Assembly (NCBI GenBank): GCA_002049495.1
Contig: LLYS01000006.1
Coordinates: 1 to 64,000, forward strand
DNA from: Epsilonproteobacteria bacterium tcs-49
GTDB lineage: Bacteria; Campylobacterota; Campylobacteria; Campylobacterales; Sulfurovaceae
Direction of reading: 5' to 3'
DNA: 64,000 nucleotides
Shown here: positions 1-7,702 of the stretch, in pieces
Layout: every line of letters starts with the position of its first letter
Numbering within the stretch: the first letter of the stretch is position 1
Made by a program: the position numbers and the translations under genes
Notes under the pieces: generated by a model
The model's input: the letters and a program-made list of their open reading frames with translations, nothing else
Told to the model about the DNA's origin: nothing
Database searches by the model: none

Positions 1-1
1 A

Positions 2-106
2 TGGGCAAATACACAAAGCCCTACGGGAGGGCAAGGAAAAGGCAATCTTTATAAAAGTATAACTTTCGAATTAGCTACGGCTAGTCCTTCAAGTTATATT
101 TTTTAA
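2..106 (+). CDS. C-terminal tail of an unidentified gene (partial)
   Basis: Frame 2 is open from the window edge to a TAA and gives about 34 residues ending ASPSSYIF. No start codon or motif can be judged. A competing frame 1 reading closes earlier. The coding call rests only on the open frame, so it is weak. Confidence 0.3.
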   Translation, partial: WANTQSPTGGQGKGNLYKSITFELATASPSSYIF

Positions 107-177
107 ATCTTACCTTTTCTTTGCCCTCTATGTCTAACCTATGGTTTTGCAAAAAGTCTAAAGAAAAAAAGGATGTA

Positions 178-573
178 ATGATGGAAGTTTTAGGGTTTAT
201 TTTGATGACCGTTGTTATTTTGGGGTTAATCGCTTTCAATACGGCTATGATGGATAAAATCGATGCATATACAATAAAAACATTCGGCTATAAATACTTT
301 AGTTTTCAAAATTTTGTCTATGGTGGGTTTGGATGGCTTCTTCTTGTGTGTGGTTTCTTTTGGAAGCTAGACGAAGGCGGTCTGAACGCTTTGGTTTTGA
401 TGGCTACAGGCGGGTTTTTTATCTTGACGCAATTTATAAATAATGTGAGAAAAACCTCATTTTTAACGGCACTGCTTTTACTGCCGTACCAATCGTTAGT
501 CTATGCCCTTGGATCGTTTATGTCTATTTTAGCGGTGCTGCTTTTGTTGAGTTTTGTCACTGATAAAGAGTAG
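178..573 (+). CDS. Hypothetical multi-pass membrane protein, 131 aa
   Basis: I do not recognise the family. The sequence has four or five hydrophobic stretches (starting VLGFILMTVVILGLIAF, then GWLLLVCGFFW, LVLMATGGFFILTQF and a long C-terminal hydrophobic region), so it is an inner-membrane protein. The ORF track starts at 121, but the ATG pair at 178/181 follows AAAAAAAGGATG, a good ribosome-binding site, so I place the start there. It stands alone, ahead of a convergent gene. Confidence 0.6.
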   Translation: MMEVLGFILMTVVILGLIAFNTAMMDKIDAYTIKTFGYKYFSFQNFVYGGFGWLLLVCGFFWKLDEGGLNALVLMATGGFFILTQFINNVRKTSFLTALLLLPYQSLVYALGSFMSILAVLLLLSFVTDKE

Positions 574-664
574 TCTACACATATCAACAACAAACGCAAT
601 ATAACCCCTAACGCCACCTTGTGCAGTGGTCCACGGGGAAAGCTATTGCAGCCAATTTCGGTAT

Positions 665-692
665 AAAGTAAGCATTCATGCGTGCTTGCTTT
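665..692 (-). terminator. Hairpin at the 3' end of the 438-aa gene
   Basis: The arms AAAGTAAGCA and TGCTTGCTTT pair at nine of ten positions around an 8-nt loop and overlap the stop codon of the leftward gene. There is no clean T-tract, so this may be only a 3'-end hairpin. Confidence 0.35.
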
Positions 693-2007
693 AAATATCA
701 ATTTTGCTTTGCTGTTGGTATTCAACTGATCGAGCAGCTGCACTCTTTGCTCCTGCCGCTTGCTGGAGAACCGAAGCCGCAGCAGGGCTTACGCTGGTGG
801 ATTGGGGCAGCCCCACGCCGGACATCAATGCCGCATCTACGGAGAAACCAATCGCCGTCCCGACAACGGGCAGACTTCTCATAGCCTGTTTTCCGAAACC
901 TCCCTCAAAGAAACTTCCCACAGAATCCATCATGCCGTAAAGCTTACTGTCAAGCCAGCTATTGCCGCCCCCGACCGAATCTGCTATAATATCATTATGA
1001 CCTGCGGCATTGCCGTAGGAAGATAAACTATTTGAAGGAGTGTCCATGTCACCTGAAGCACTTGGAGAAGTGGTTAGTTGGGTCGTATTTTTTGCGCTGT
1101 TTGTGCCATCAGTTTGGCTTGCGTGGCGAGTAGGGTCAGCAGCGGGGGAAGATTGACCTCCGTTTTTGCGTTTTACATAAGCAGCTCCAGCCGCAATTAA
1201 ACTTGCTCCTCCTATCGCTTCTCCATATCTATCCCAGCCCTCAATAAGTCCGTCAGCAATATGTTGAGCCTGCTCAGGGCTAGCTCCCGCCCATCGTGCA
1301 AAGCTTTCAACCATACTATGCACATCATCTCTATTTTGCCCATTAAATTTGGTGCCAGCATTAAAGTTTCTCACATTTTTATTATAGTCCTCCTTGCTGC
1401 CTGTCTGCAACGTATCCATTGCGTTTGCTTGCACTACAGCATCCTCTCCTAATGCACCTGAAAAAACCATTCCTCCAGCTGCTAAAGCGTTATGGCTATT
1501 CATATTATTAGCTTGCAAAAATGATTTACCCTTAATCCAATTATCTGCTATAACATTGTTTTTCTCATCAATAAGACCTGCTGACATTAAGTCTTTTTTT
1601 ACATCATCCCACTTCCCGCTGTTAATCGCGTGACTTTTGACTTTATCTAAATAACTTTGTAGTTTTTCCGGATTTCCTATCGCATATTCTAAGCCTTCAA
1701 TATTACCAAGAGATTGAGCCGCTTTTATTGCTGCACTTGTCTTCTGAAAGCCATCATAACCACCCTCGTAATTTTTATTAAAGTAATCCACCGTTGCCAT
1801 ATCTGACTTTACCTTACCGCTAGTAAGATCTTTTGCAAGACTTTTCAATCCTTCGACCACCTCTTTATTTGCATCGCTCATACCTTCAAAAAGTCTATTA
1901 AGCGGATCCGCATCCATACCCGCATGGTCTGAACTCTTTTCCGTACTTGCTTTTTGCCAGCGCCTCGGCGGTATCACGGCTTTGGAAGCTTGCCGCAAGC
2001 TGCGCAA
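691..2007 (-). CDS. Hypothetical protein, probably a 5'-truncated mobile-element gene
   Basis: The 438-aa frame is well populated. It has an alpha-helical N-terminal half (MSDANKEVVEGLKSLAKDL...), one weak hydrophobic segment near IGGASLIAAGAAYV, a Ser/Thr/Asn-rich linker and an Ala-rich end. The style recalls C-terminal regions of TraG-like conjugation proteins, but I cannot prove that. The only far-upstream start is a TTG inside the degenerate terminal CRISPR repeat, so the gene is probably truncated by the array, or starts at an internal Met such as MDADPLN or MSDANK. A diverged partial copy lies at 48255-48702. Confidence 0.5.
   Translation of the reverse strand: MRSLRQASKAVIPPRRWQKASTEKSSDHAGMDADPLNRLFEGMSDANKEVVEGLKSLAKDLTSGKVKSDMATVDYFNKNYEGGYDGFQKTSAAIKAAQSLGNIEGLEYAIGNPEKLQSYLDKVKSHAINSGKWDDVKKDLMSAGLIDEKNNVIADNWIKGKSFLQANNMNSHNALAAGGMVFSGALGEDAVVQANAMDTLQTGSKEDYNKNVRNFNAGTKFNGQNRDDVHSMVESFARWAGASPEQAQHIADGLIEGWDRYGEAIGGASLIAAGAAYVKRKNGGQSSPAADPTRHASQTDGTNSAKNTTQLTTSPSASGDMDTPSNSLSSYGNAAGHNDIIADSVGGGNSWLDSKLYGMMDSVGSFFEGGFGKQAMRSLPVVGTAIGFSVDAALMSGVGLPQSTSVSPAAASVLQQAAGAKSAAARSVEYQQQSKIDI
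1046..1156 (+). CDS. Candidate 36-aa single-TM peptide, antisense to the 438-aa gene
   Basis: An ATG behind GAAGGAGTGTCC opens a 36-codon frame with one hydrophobic segment (VVSWVVFFALFVPSVWLAW). It lies antisense to the Ser/Thr-rich linker of the 438-aa gene. At the matching place in the second copy of this region (48328-48435) a different but similarly sized, RBS-preceded single-TM frame also exists. That parallel is the only reason to list it. It could be an antisense artefact. Confidence 0.3.
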   Translation: MSPEALGEVVSWVVFFALFVPSVWLAWRVGSAAGED

Positions 2008-2330
2008 CCCCTTAAAATCGGGTCAAACTGTAATCTTAATCGTTACGAAAGTACATTGAGCCGGGCCCAACGTTTCAATCCCCTTAAAATCGGGTCAATG
2101 TGTAAATACTCCATCAAGACATTGTGTTTCAATCCCCTTAAAATCGGGTCAATGTGTAACGGCACCTTCAGCCCAGTTTTTGGGGGTTTGCTATTCTTAA
2201 ACAAAGCTTTAAAGTTGATTTTCAGCTTTATTTAAAGATAATTGCTCCAAAAACAGGGCTTTGCGAAGGTCCGCTCAAGAAAAGTAAACTTAAGTGAAAC
2301 TTTAAAATCAGAACAGTTTCAAGTAAAAGA
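1872..2330. repeat. Left copy of the island-flanking direct repeat (gene fragment + array + leader)
   Basis: This segment matches 48571-48960 in the same orientation. It includes the gene fragment next to the array (GCGGATCCGC.TCCATACCCGCATGG), the degenerate terminal repeat GCGCAACCCCTTAAAATCGG, and the leader (TTAAACAAAGCTTTAAAGTT). The copies are clearly diverged, so the duplication is not recent. Together they bracket the type III island. Confidence 0.8.
2002..2160 (-). CRISPR. Short type III-linked CRISPR array 1 (3 repeats, 2 spacers)
   Basis: The two good repeats (2072-2106 and 2126-2160) are 35 nt and begin GTTTCAATCCCCTTAAAATC. On the minus strand they end in GGATTGAAAC. The leader-distal repeat (about 2002-2034) is degenerate at its end and has the variant tail CAAACTGTAAT. 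The first spacer is 37 nt; the second is only about 19 nt, which suggests an internal deletion. The leader lies toward cas2, so the array reads leftward. Confidence 0.85.
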
Positions 2331-2368
2331 GCATCTGTTTTTATTTTACCCTATAAAAGCTTAACGTT
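2161..2368 (-). promoter_or_regulatory. CRISPR leader of array 1
   Basis: This AT-rich gene-free stretch lies between the array and the cas2 stop codon. It is conserved in the array 2 leader. It contains an inverted repeat, GCCCAGTTTTTGGGGG (2171-2186) with CTCCAAAAACAGGGC (2245-2259). The array promoter and Cas1-Cas2 docking signals are expected here; I assign no exact -10. Confidence 0.6.
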
Positions 2369-2635
2369 TCAAGTGATGATAAAAGGATCACGCAGATCCG
2401 TAGCGCACCCCGCGCGGTAGCCGTGGTTTTTGATCCTGTAGATGCGCAGGTCGTCGCATGTCGCATCGATGAGCTCGCGCAGCCTGGCAGTGAGGGCATC
2501 AAGTTCGCGTTTTGTCGGGCTTTGGAGTAAAAACACCGAGTACTGCACCCGAAAGGCGCGTGTGGTGAGGTATTTTGCCGTTTTTGCCAGGCGTTTGGGG
2601 TCGGTGATGTCGTAAAGAATCAGATAATCACTCAT
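2369..2635 (-). CDS. cas2: CRISPR adaptation protein Cas2
   Basis: The 88-aa product has the Cas2 ferredoxin-like start YLILYDITDPKRLAKTAKYL, with the conserved Asp after the first strand, and the RVQYSVFLL strand of the family. Cas2 dimerises and bridges two Cas1 dimers during spacer capture. Its ATG overlaps the stop of the 103-aa gene (ATGA), so translation is probably coupled. It is the last gene before the leader. A second, divergent Cas2-like gene opens the same operon. Confidence 0.88.
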   Translation of the reverse strand: MSDYLILYDITDPKRLAKTAKYLTTRAFRVQYSVFLLQSPTKRELDALTARLRELIDATCDDLRIYRIKNHGYRAGCATDLRDPFIIT

Positions 2636-2943
2636 ACTCTTTTGCTCCGTTTGTATTTGGCTACCACATTGCCGTTCCCGTCGATAAAACGGATCTTCAC
2701 ATAGCGCGATATGGCGTAGAGTTCGCTGATGGGCAGATCGATGCTTTTGTTGATAAAAAGCCGCTTTATATGCCAGGTGCCGTATATCTGTGTCGCCGCG
2801 CCGTCGCTGACGTGCAGATGGGTTTCGTGCAGTTTTACTCCGATGTCGCTTCGTCTGAGGATAAGATCTCTTTTTTCAACTGCGCTATCTGATTGTTTGC
2901 CGTTTTGTTCAAGCCGTCCATGAAGGGTTTGAGTCGTTTCCAT
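2632..2943 (-). CDS. 103-aa protein overlapping cas1; resembles a Cas1 N-terminal beta-domain
   Basis: The ATG at 2943 follows GCAGGAGAGAACT, a strong ribosome-binding site inside cas1. The frame then overlaps the last 109 nt of cas1 in another phase and ends in an ATGA overlap with cas2. The unique part (HLHVSDGAATQIYGTWHIKRLFINKSIDLPISELYAI...) reads like the beta-rich N-terminal half of Cas1 proteins, without any catalytic alpha domain. That likeness is my reading and is not proven. It may be an accessory subunit of the Cas1-Cas2 integrase. Confidence 0.6.
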   Translation of the reverse strand: METTQTLHGRLEQNGKQSDSAVEKRDLILRRSDIGVKLHETHLHVSDGAATQIYGTWHIKRLFINKSIDLPISELYAISRYVKIRFIDGNGNVVAKYKRSKRV

Positions 2944-3722
2944 AGTTCTCTCCTGCTGTTGTATTTGAGGTAAACGCCGCGTTTGAGCGAAAAGTCCTGC
3001 ATCCCCAGCCGCCGCTGCAAGAACTCCTCCGCGACAAAACCGTTGATCTGCGCGCGCAGCGGCTCCATCAGGTCACTTGCTAGGGCGAAGTGGTCGCGAA
3101 AGGGGGTGTGCAGATAGCTGATACCCGGGTCAAAGCCGCGCATATAAAGCTTGGCCGCAAGGGAGTGGTAACAGATCGTGTAGACAAAGCTCAGCAGCGC
3201 GTTGACGGGGTCCTGCGGCGGGTTTTTGCTGCGGTAGCCTCTGGTAAGTTTGCGCTCAAACAGCCCAAAATAGCGGCTGAAGTAGCGTTTGGCAAAGTGG
3301 CCCTCTATGCCCAGTATCTCCTGCGTACTCTTTGCCAGAGCCAAAGCGCTCAAATCTTCCGTGGTGTCTATGACGATACCGTGGGTTTCCAGCTGTGCGG
3401 CGTGGCTGCGAAATTTTTCTTTGAGCAGCAGCTTCGCAAGGGGTACCGATCGCTGTGTCGCTTTGTACTGGGCGATCTTGAGATCGCTGTTTTTTGCCCG
3501 CGCGGGCAGGGTCAGCGCCATCTGCCTGCCGTCTTTGGAAAGATAGAGCAGGGGGATCTCCCGCCGTGTCAGCTCAAGGACCGTTTTGGGCTCCAGGGAG
3601 ACACTTTGGGTGATGATGAGCATATCCACAAGCCGCAGGGGGATGGTTTGAGTCCGGGTGTGGAGGCGCTCTGATTTTGTCGTGACGCTTTCTTGGGATT
3701 TGTCGATGATGATCGTGTTCAT
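2835..3722 (-). CDS. cas1: CRISPR integrase Cas1 (type III-linked)
   Basis: The 295-aa metal-dependent integrase inserts new spacers at the leader end. The beta-domain is residues 1-75. The alpha-domain carries the expected glutamate in ILGIEGHFAKRYFSRYF and the His/Asp cluster YLHTPFRDHFALASDLMEP. Its ATG overlaps the stop of the upstream cas2-like gene, and its 3' end overlaps the 103-aa gene. It differs clearly from the second Cas1 at 61855-62859, so two unrelated adaptation modules share this region. Confidence 0.92.
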   Translation of the reverse strand: MNTIIIDKSQESVTTKSERLHTRTQTIPLRLVDMLIITQSVSLEPKTVLELTRREIPLLYLSKDGRQMALTLPARAKNSDLKIAQYKATQRSVPLAKLLLKEKFRSHAAQLETHGIVIDTTEDLSALALAKSTQEILGIEGHFAKRYFSRYFGLFERKLTRGYRSKNPPQDPVNALLSFVYTICYHSLAAKLYMRGFDPGISYLHTPFRDHFALASDLMEPLRAQINGFVAEEFLQRRLGMQDFSLKRGVYLKYNSRRELWKRLKPFMDGLNKTANNQIAQLKKEILSSDEATSE

Positions 3723-3991
3723 ATGATGATCGCTCCTTTGTCATAGACCGCTTCGACGGCGCAGCCGAGGTTGATCGGTTCGGGATCGACCTCTACGAGG
3801 TGCAGCCTGTCGTGCTTCGTATCCATCTTTTTTGTTATCGCCTGTAGCAGCTTTGGGACCTCTTCGGGGCCAAGCAGTGTTTGCAAAGCCGATTTCTGTC
3901 CGCCCAGCGCCAGCGGATAAGCCAGTTTCCTGACACGGTAGAGGCGCTTTGGACTTTTGACGTCGTAGCACAGCAGATAGTGTTTGCGCAT
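3719..3991 (-). CDS. Second, divergent Cas2-like protein
   Basis: The 90-aa product starts RKHYLLCYDVKSPKRLYRVRKLAYPLALGGQKSALQTLL, matching the Cas2 pattern: strand, Asp, Arg-rich helix, then a strand with QKS. It shares little with the other Cas2 in this operon. The frame ends in an ATGA overlap with cas1 and heads the leftward operon, with GGAGGT just upstream of the ATG. Either it partners Cas1 in a mixed integrase or it has another, possibly nuclease or regulatory, role. Confidence 0.75.
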   Translation of the reverse strand: MRKHYLLCYDVKSPKRLYRVRKLAYPLALGGQKSALQTLLGPEEVPKLLQAITKKMDTKHDRLHLVEVDPEPINLGCAVEAVYDKGAIII

Positions 3992-4013
3992 ATGACCTCC
4001 TTTGATGCCACAT

Positions 4014-4123
4014 TGTAAAGGAGTTTAGCGACAGATAGTGACGTTTATCGATAAAATGATCAGATATTCTAAAACTTAAAAAAACTCTGCTACAATTTTG
4101 TAATCAATTTTTGAAAGATTACT
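4014..4123. promoter_or_regulatory. Divergent promoter region between the adaptation and interference operons
   Basis: The 110-bp gap contains a plausible -10 (TACAAT, 4091-4096) about 28 bp before the cas6 ATG. It also contains CGACAGATAGTGACG at 4029-4043. A nearly identical site, TGACAGATAGTGTCG, occurs upstream of the lipoprotein gene at 49036-49050, so it may be a shared operator. Confidence 0.5.
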
Positions 4124-4957
4124 ATGGAATACGTACATTTATCGGTTTTGGCAAAGATGCAGGAAGCGCCTCCCTTTTTCATCGGATCACAGCTTAGAGG
4201 CGGGTTTGGTCACGCTTTGAAAAAGACGGTTTGCATCAACCCCTCCTTTCACTGCGAAGGGTGTTTTGCGGCAAGGGAGTGTCTGTATTATGATTTTTAC
4301 GAGAAAAAAGGGGCGTTTCACGACTATCGCTTTGATTTTCAGCTTGGCTTTAGCTACTACGAATTTTCTCTCTATCTTTTCAAAGAAGCGACGCGCAAGC
4401 TGCCCTACGTACTCAGCGCTTTGCACAGGCTGCTGACGCAGCAGGGGCTGGGGCCAAAAAGAGAGTGCGCTGCTGACGCCCGGTACTTTATCAACGGAGA
4501 GAGTGTCTACAAAGGAGGAGAGTTCACACTGCCCCGTGAGTATATACAAACTTTTAAAAACGACACATACTGTCCAGAGGTTACGCTACGATTGCATACG
4601 CCGCTGCGCATCAAGAAGCAAAACCGATACGCGCGTCCACAGCAGCTTGAGGCCAAAGATATTTTGCTTTCAATACAAAAGCGCGCGGCGCAGCTGGGCG
4701 GATGGGAGCCTGCGCGGCTGGATCTGGACTTTGAGACGGTGCACAAACAGCTGGAGCATACCCGCTTGATGCGCTACTCCAACCGCCAGAAAACGGCCAT
4801 GAAGTTTGACGGAGTGACCGGGCAGATGCGCCTGCGCGGGCTGGATAGGACCAACTATGAGTTGCTGCGCCTTGGCGAGCTTATCGGTGCGGGCAAAAGC
4901 ACCGTTTTCGGGCTGGGGAAGATAGAGATTGAACACAATAGCGAGGAGGTGAGATGA
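4124..4957 (+). CDS. cas6: CRISPR pre-crRNA endoribonuclease Cas6
   Basis: Cas6 cuts repeat RNA to make crRNAs. The 277-aa product has the glycine-rich RAMP loop near its end (GELIGAGKSTVFGLGKIEI, about residues 251-269). Its N-terminal cysteine cluster (C37, C44xxC47, C53) is typical of one Cas6 family (PF10040-like). It is the first gene of the interference operon and its TGA overlaps the cas10 ATG. The expected cut leaves an ATTGAAAC handle, which also ends the repeats of array 3. Confidence 0.85.
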   Translation: MEYVHLSVLAKMQEAPPFFIGSQLRGGFGHALKKTVCINPSFHCEGCFAARECLYYDFYEKKGAFHDYRFDFQLGFSYYEFSLYLFKEATRKLPYVLSALHRLLTQQGLGPKRECAADARYFINGESVYKGGEFTLPREYIQTFKNDTYCPEVTLRLHTPLRIKKQNRYARPQQLEAKDILLSIQKRAAQLGGWEPARLDLDFETVHKQLEHTRLMRYSNRQKTAMKFDGVTGQMRLRGLDRTNYELLRLGELIGAGKSTVFGLGKIEIEHNSEEVR

Positions 4958-6387
4958 GCAGGTATCTATATGGTGCGAGTGTGCAGGGAATTCAGGAGTT
5001 TATATTTAAAACCAACTCTTTGCAAGAGATTGTAGGAGCCAGTGAGATAGTTAAAAGTGTAGCAGGTGAGTTTGATAAGATGGCAAAGCTTAAGGAGCGT
5101 GATATTTGGCTCAATGCAGCGGGAAACATAAAAGCCGTCTTCAGCGATGAACAAACACTGCGAAACGTTGTCAGGGAGTTTCCCAAGCAGATCATGCAAA
5201 CGGGCTACGGTATCACCGTCAGCCAGGCGGTCGTGGATATGCGCAAGCCTGAGTACAATACGCAGGCTAAAGCGATAAAAGAGCTTGAAAGAAAACTCAA
5301 AATCCAAAGAAACAGACCCTCTATCCCTCTTGATACAAGCATCAATATCCTCAAACTCAACCCAAAAACGGCAAGAGCTATCTGGAGTGAATCAAACGAG
5401 GGGTTAGATATTGCAACACAGCAAAAAAGAGATGCGTATGCAACGTGGTTTAAGCAGCAGCGTATGAGTGAGAAGGATTTTGAAAAGTCAAAAGAGATGG
5501 CTTTTATTTCAAACGGCAAAAGAAAGATAGCCGTTATTCACGCTGACGGTAACGGACTTGGGCAGCTGATACCAAAAATAAATGATATACCAAAGTTTTC
5601 AAAAGGGCTTGAAGATGCTACAGACGCTGCATTTAAAAGAGCAAAAAAGTGTGTAGCAGACAGTAAAATACGAAAGGTGATTCTTGGCGGTGATGATATG
5701 ACCGTCATTTGCGATGCCAACTACGCGCTGGAGTTTACGCAAACTTTTTTAGCAGAATTTGAAGAACAGACTGCAAATATCAAACAGTTAAAAGATGCAG
5801 GAGTCAACAAGCTCACCGCCTGTGCGGGGATAGCGTATGCCAATGAAAAGTACCCCTTTCACTACGCTATCTCTTTGGCTGAAGCACTGTGCAGTGTGAC
5901 AAAAAAGCACGCCAAAAAAGTTGATGCAAACCTTGCACCATCCAGTTTGATGTTTCACAACATCCAAAGCAGCAACTTCCAAAGCTGGGATAAGTTTGTG
6001 CAAGATGAACTTACTATCCAAAATGACAGTAAAACGCTGCGGTGTGATTTCGGTCCCTACTATTTAGATCAAGAAAAGCAGCCAAAGATCAAAGATTTTC
6101 TCAACACCGTTGAAGCCTATAGATGCGAAGGCAGTCCTATAAGCCGCCTAAGAGAGTGGATAAGGGAGTTGCACAAAAGCCAAACCTATGCCAACAATCT
6201 GCTTGATAGGATCAATGAGATGGCATCACAAAACAGCAAGTGGAAAAGCTGCGCGATGGAGTTAAATCTTTCACAGCTGTATGAAGGGTTGACCAATCAA
6301 AAGCTTGTAACATCAAAAGACAAAGTAGAAAAAACCCCTTGCAAATCCTATCCGTTACGGAGGCCAAATGATGACACTGAAGTATAG
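4954..6387 (+). CDS. cas10: Type III signature protein Cas10 with an intact cyclase motif and no HD domain
   Basis: The 477-aa large subunit begins with a palm-like domain (GASVQGIQEFIFKTNSLQEIVGASEIV) instead of an N-terminal HD nuclease. The second palm has HADGNGLG (about 196-203) and GGDD (245-248), the pattern of cyclic-oligoadenylate synthases. A helical C-terminal region follows. The protein is short for Cas10. Inference: it signals through cyclic nucleotides and has no HD-type DNase of its own, consistent with the CARF genes downstream. It overlaps cas6 (ATGA) and the next gene by 20 nt. Confidence 0.88.
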   Translation: MSRYLYGASVQGIQEFIFKTNSLQEIVGASEIVKSVAGEFDKMAKLKERDIWLNAAGNIKAVFSDEQTLRNVVREFPKQIMQTGYGITVSQAVVDMRKPEYNTQAKAIKELERKLKIQRNRPSIPLDTSINILKLNPKTARAIWSESNEGLDIATQQKRDAYATWFKQQRMSEKDFEKSKEMAFISNGKRKIAVIHADGNGLGQLIPKINDIPKFSKGLEDATDAAFKRAKKCVADSKIRKVILGGDDMTVICDANYALEFTQTFLAEFEEQTANIKQLKDAGVNKLTACAGIAYANEKYPFHYAISLAEALCSVTKKHAKKVDANLAPSSLMFHNIQSSNFQSWDKFVQDELTIQNDSKTLRCDFGPYYLDQEKQPKIKDFLNTVEAYRCEGSPISRLREWIRELHKSQTYANNLLDRINEMASQNSKWKSCAMELNLSQLYEGLTNQKLVTSKDKVEKTPCKSYPLRRPNDDTEV

Positions 6388-6895
6388 ATTAGAGTTTTTT
6401 GATTACTGGCATATCAGCAGCGGGCTTAGCGCGGGAGCGAAGCTTGACAGTACGGTTGTCAAAGACAGTGAGGGGCTGCCCTATGTGGCCGGAAAGATTA
6501 TAAAGGGGCTGAGCCGAGAGATGGCGGAGCTTTTAGCAAAGCCGGAATTTGTAGAGAAATGTTTTGGCAGCGGGGGAGAAAAGATGGGAGAATGCTACTT
6601 TTCAAACGCTGTTATAAGTGAGAGTACCGCAAAGCAGATTGTAGAAAACAAGTTGCAAGACAACCTTTACGATGTCATCGCTTCAACGCAGATAGGAGCA
6701 AACGGAATTGCCGTAGATAACAGTCTGCGGGAGATAGAGGTGGTAGTTCCACTGACGCTTGAAGGTACTGTAGAAGATGTCCCGCAACACTATAGAGACA
6801 ATATGCTGCGATCTTTAAAGATGATAAAACGGATGGGGCTTAATCGAAACAGAGGTCTTGGCAGATGCGCATTTAGCGTAGAGGAGGCAAAATGA
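6368..6895 (+). CDS. Cas7 family backbone subunit (Csm3-like)
   Basis: The 175-aa RAMP protein has the Csm3 pattern: an N-terminal ferredoxin-like strand (YRLEFFDYWHISSGLS), the segment TQIGANGIAVDNSLREIEVVVPL, and the glycine-rich loop MGLNRNRGLGRC. Csm3-type subunits coat the crRNA and usually carry an Asp that cleaves target RNA; I could not pin that Asp down with certainty. Two ATGs (6368, 6371) are possible. It overlaps cas10 and csx10. Confidence 0.8.
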   Translation: MMTLKYRLEFFDYWHISSGLSAGAKLDSTVVKDSEGLPYVAGKIIKGLSREMAELLAKPEFVEKCFGSGGEKMGECYFSNAVISESTAKQIVENKLQDNLYDVIASTQIGANGIAVDNSLREIEVVVPLTLEGTVEDVPQHYRDNMLRSLKMIKRMGLNRNRGLGRCAFSVEEAK

Positions 6896-7608
6896 GAGAG
6901 TTGGTTTTTCAAGTGGAGTTTAAAAGCGATGTTGTTTTGCCCGCTACTTCAAACACCGAGGGCAGAATCGAGCAGTTGGATTTTATAGCCGGATCAAACT
7001 TTTTAGGGATGGCCGCAAGAGAGTATTCTGAATTTAAAAATCCTTTTGATATGTTTCACAGCGGCAGGGTTCGATTTGGCGATGCGCACTTGCTGAAAAA
7101 CGGCAAAATGACGTATAAGATGCCCCTTTCCATCTTTAAAGAAAAAAACGACGAACATATAACAGTCAATCAGATAACAGATTCTATCGATAGCCTAAAG
7201 CAAGCAAAACAGCTAAGAGAAGGCTACATCACCAAAGATAGGCAAAAAGTGTTTGCAGAGTATGTGTACTCTCAAAAATCAGCACATGATAAAAAGCACA
7301 GACGAAGCAAAGAAAGCGGAATGTATGGCTACAATGCTCTCAAAAAAGGCAGCACCTGGCAGTTTGCGGTCAAGCTTGATGAAGGTATCGGCAAAGAGGA
7401 TGAAGCGCTGCTTGTCAAAACGCTTGAATCAAGCAATCGGCTGGGAAAGTCCAGATCGGCCGAGTACGGCAAGGTTGCGATAAAATATCTACCTGATGCA
7501 AAAAAAGATGATATTGCAAGCTTAGATAAAAACGATGATGAGGTTGTGCTCTATTGCAACAGCCGTTTGGCCCTTGTGGATGAAAACGGTAATCCTACGT
7601 ATATGTAA
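6892..7608 (+). pseudogene. csx10: csx10, 5' part, interrupted by the prophage
   Basis: Csx10 is the Cas5-like RAMP of subtype III-D. This fragment supplies the first 237 codons (VEFKSDVVLPATSNTEGRIEQLDFIAGSNFLGMAAREY). Native sequence ends with the target duplication GTATA (7599-7603). The last codons of the ORF, ATG TAA, include prophage bases. Joining 7603 to 39730 gives ...PTYNLTAICKGLDKDN..., an uninterrupted in-frame gene of 457 aa. The allele is therefore split by insertion, not decayed. Confidence 0.9.
7599..7603 (+). repeat. Left target-site duplication GTATA
   Basis: GTATA directly precedes the prophage terminus TGTAAG and is repeated directly after the right terminus TTTTACA at 39725-39729. 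Five-base duplications are the hallmark of Mu-family transposition. Confidence 0.92.
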
Positions 7609-7702
7609 GGGGGTATAAGAAATGAAAGAGCTAGAATCTCAAAAGGCTCATCATTTAAAGCCCTTGTTTTAGGCGTTTGTTGTAGGTTGGACTTTCATTT
7701 TA
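7604..7702 (+). repeat. Prophage left end with transposase-site-like repeats
   Basis: The terminus TGTAAGGGGGTATAAGAAATG pairs as an imperfect inverted repeat with the right terminus, read as TGTAAAACGGTTTTTAAAATG. A second site, GGTTGGACTTTCATTTTA (7685-7702), recurs exactly near the right end. These are probable MuA-binding end sites. Confidence 0.75.

Noticed and set aside
2345-2359. TTTACCCTATAAAAG in the array 1 leader, also found inverted at about 21143 in the prophage
   Set aside because: A single AT-rich 15-mer with no flanking similarity. Chance is the simplest explanation.
3090-3674. 194-aa ORF antisense to cas1, and similar long antisense ORFs in cas1 (62218-62871) and the antiporter (58014-58922)
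   Set aside because: Shadow frames of GC-rich real genes with no RBS, motifs or operon context.
3741-4013. 90-aa ORF overlapping the second cas2-like gene
   Set aside because: Arg-rich shadow frame. The cas2-like frame has the recognisable fold pattern and the coupled stop.
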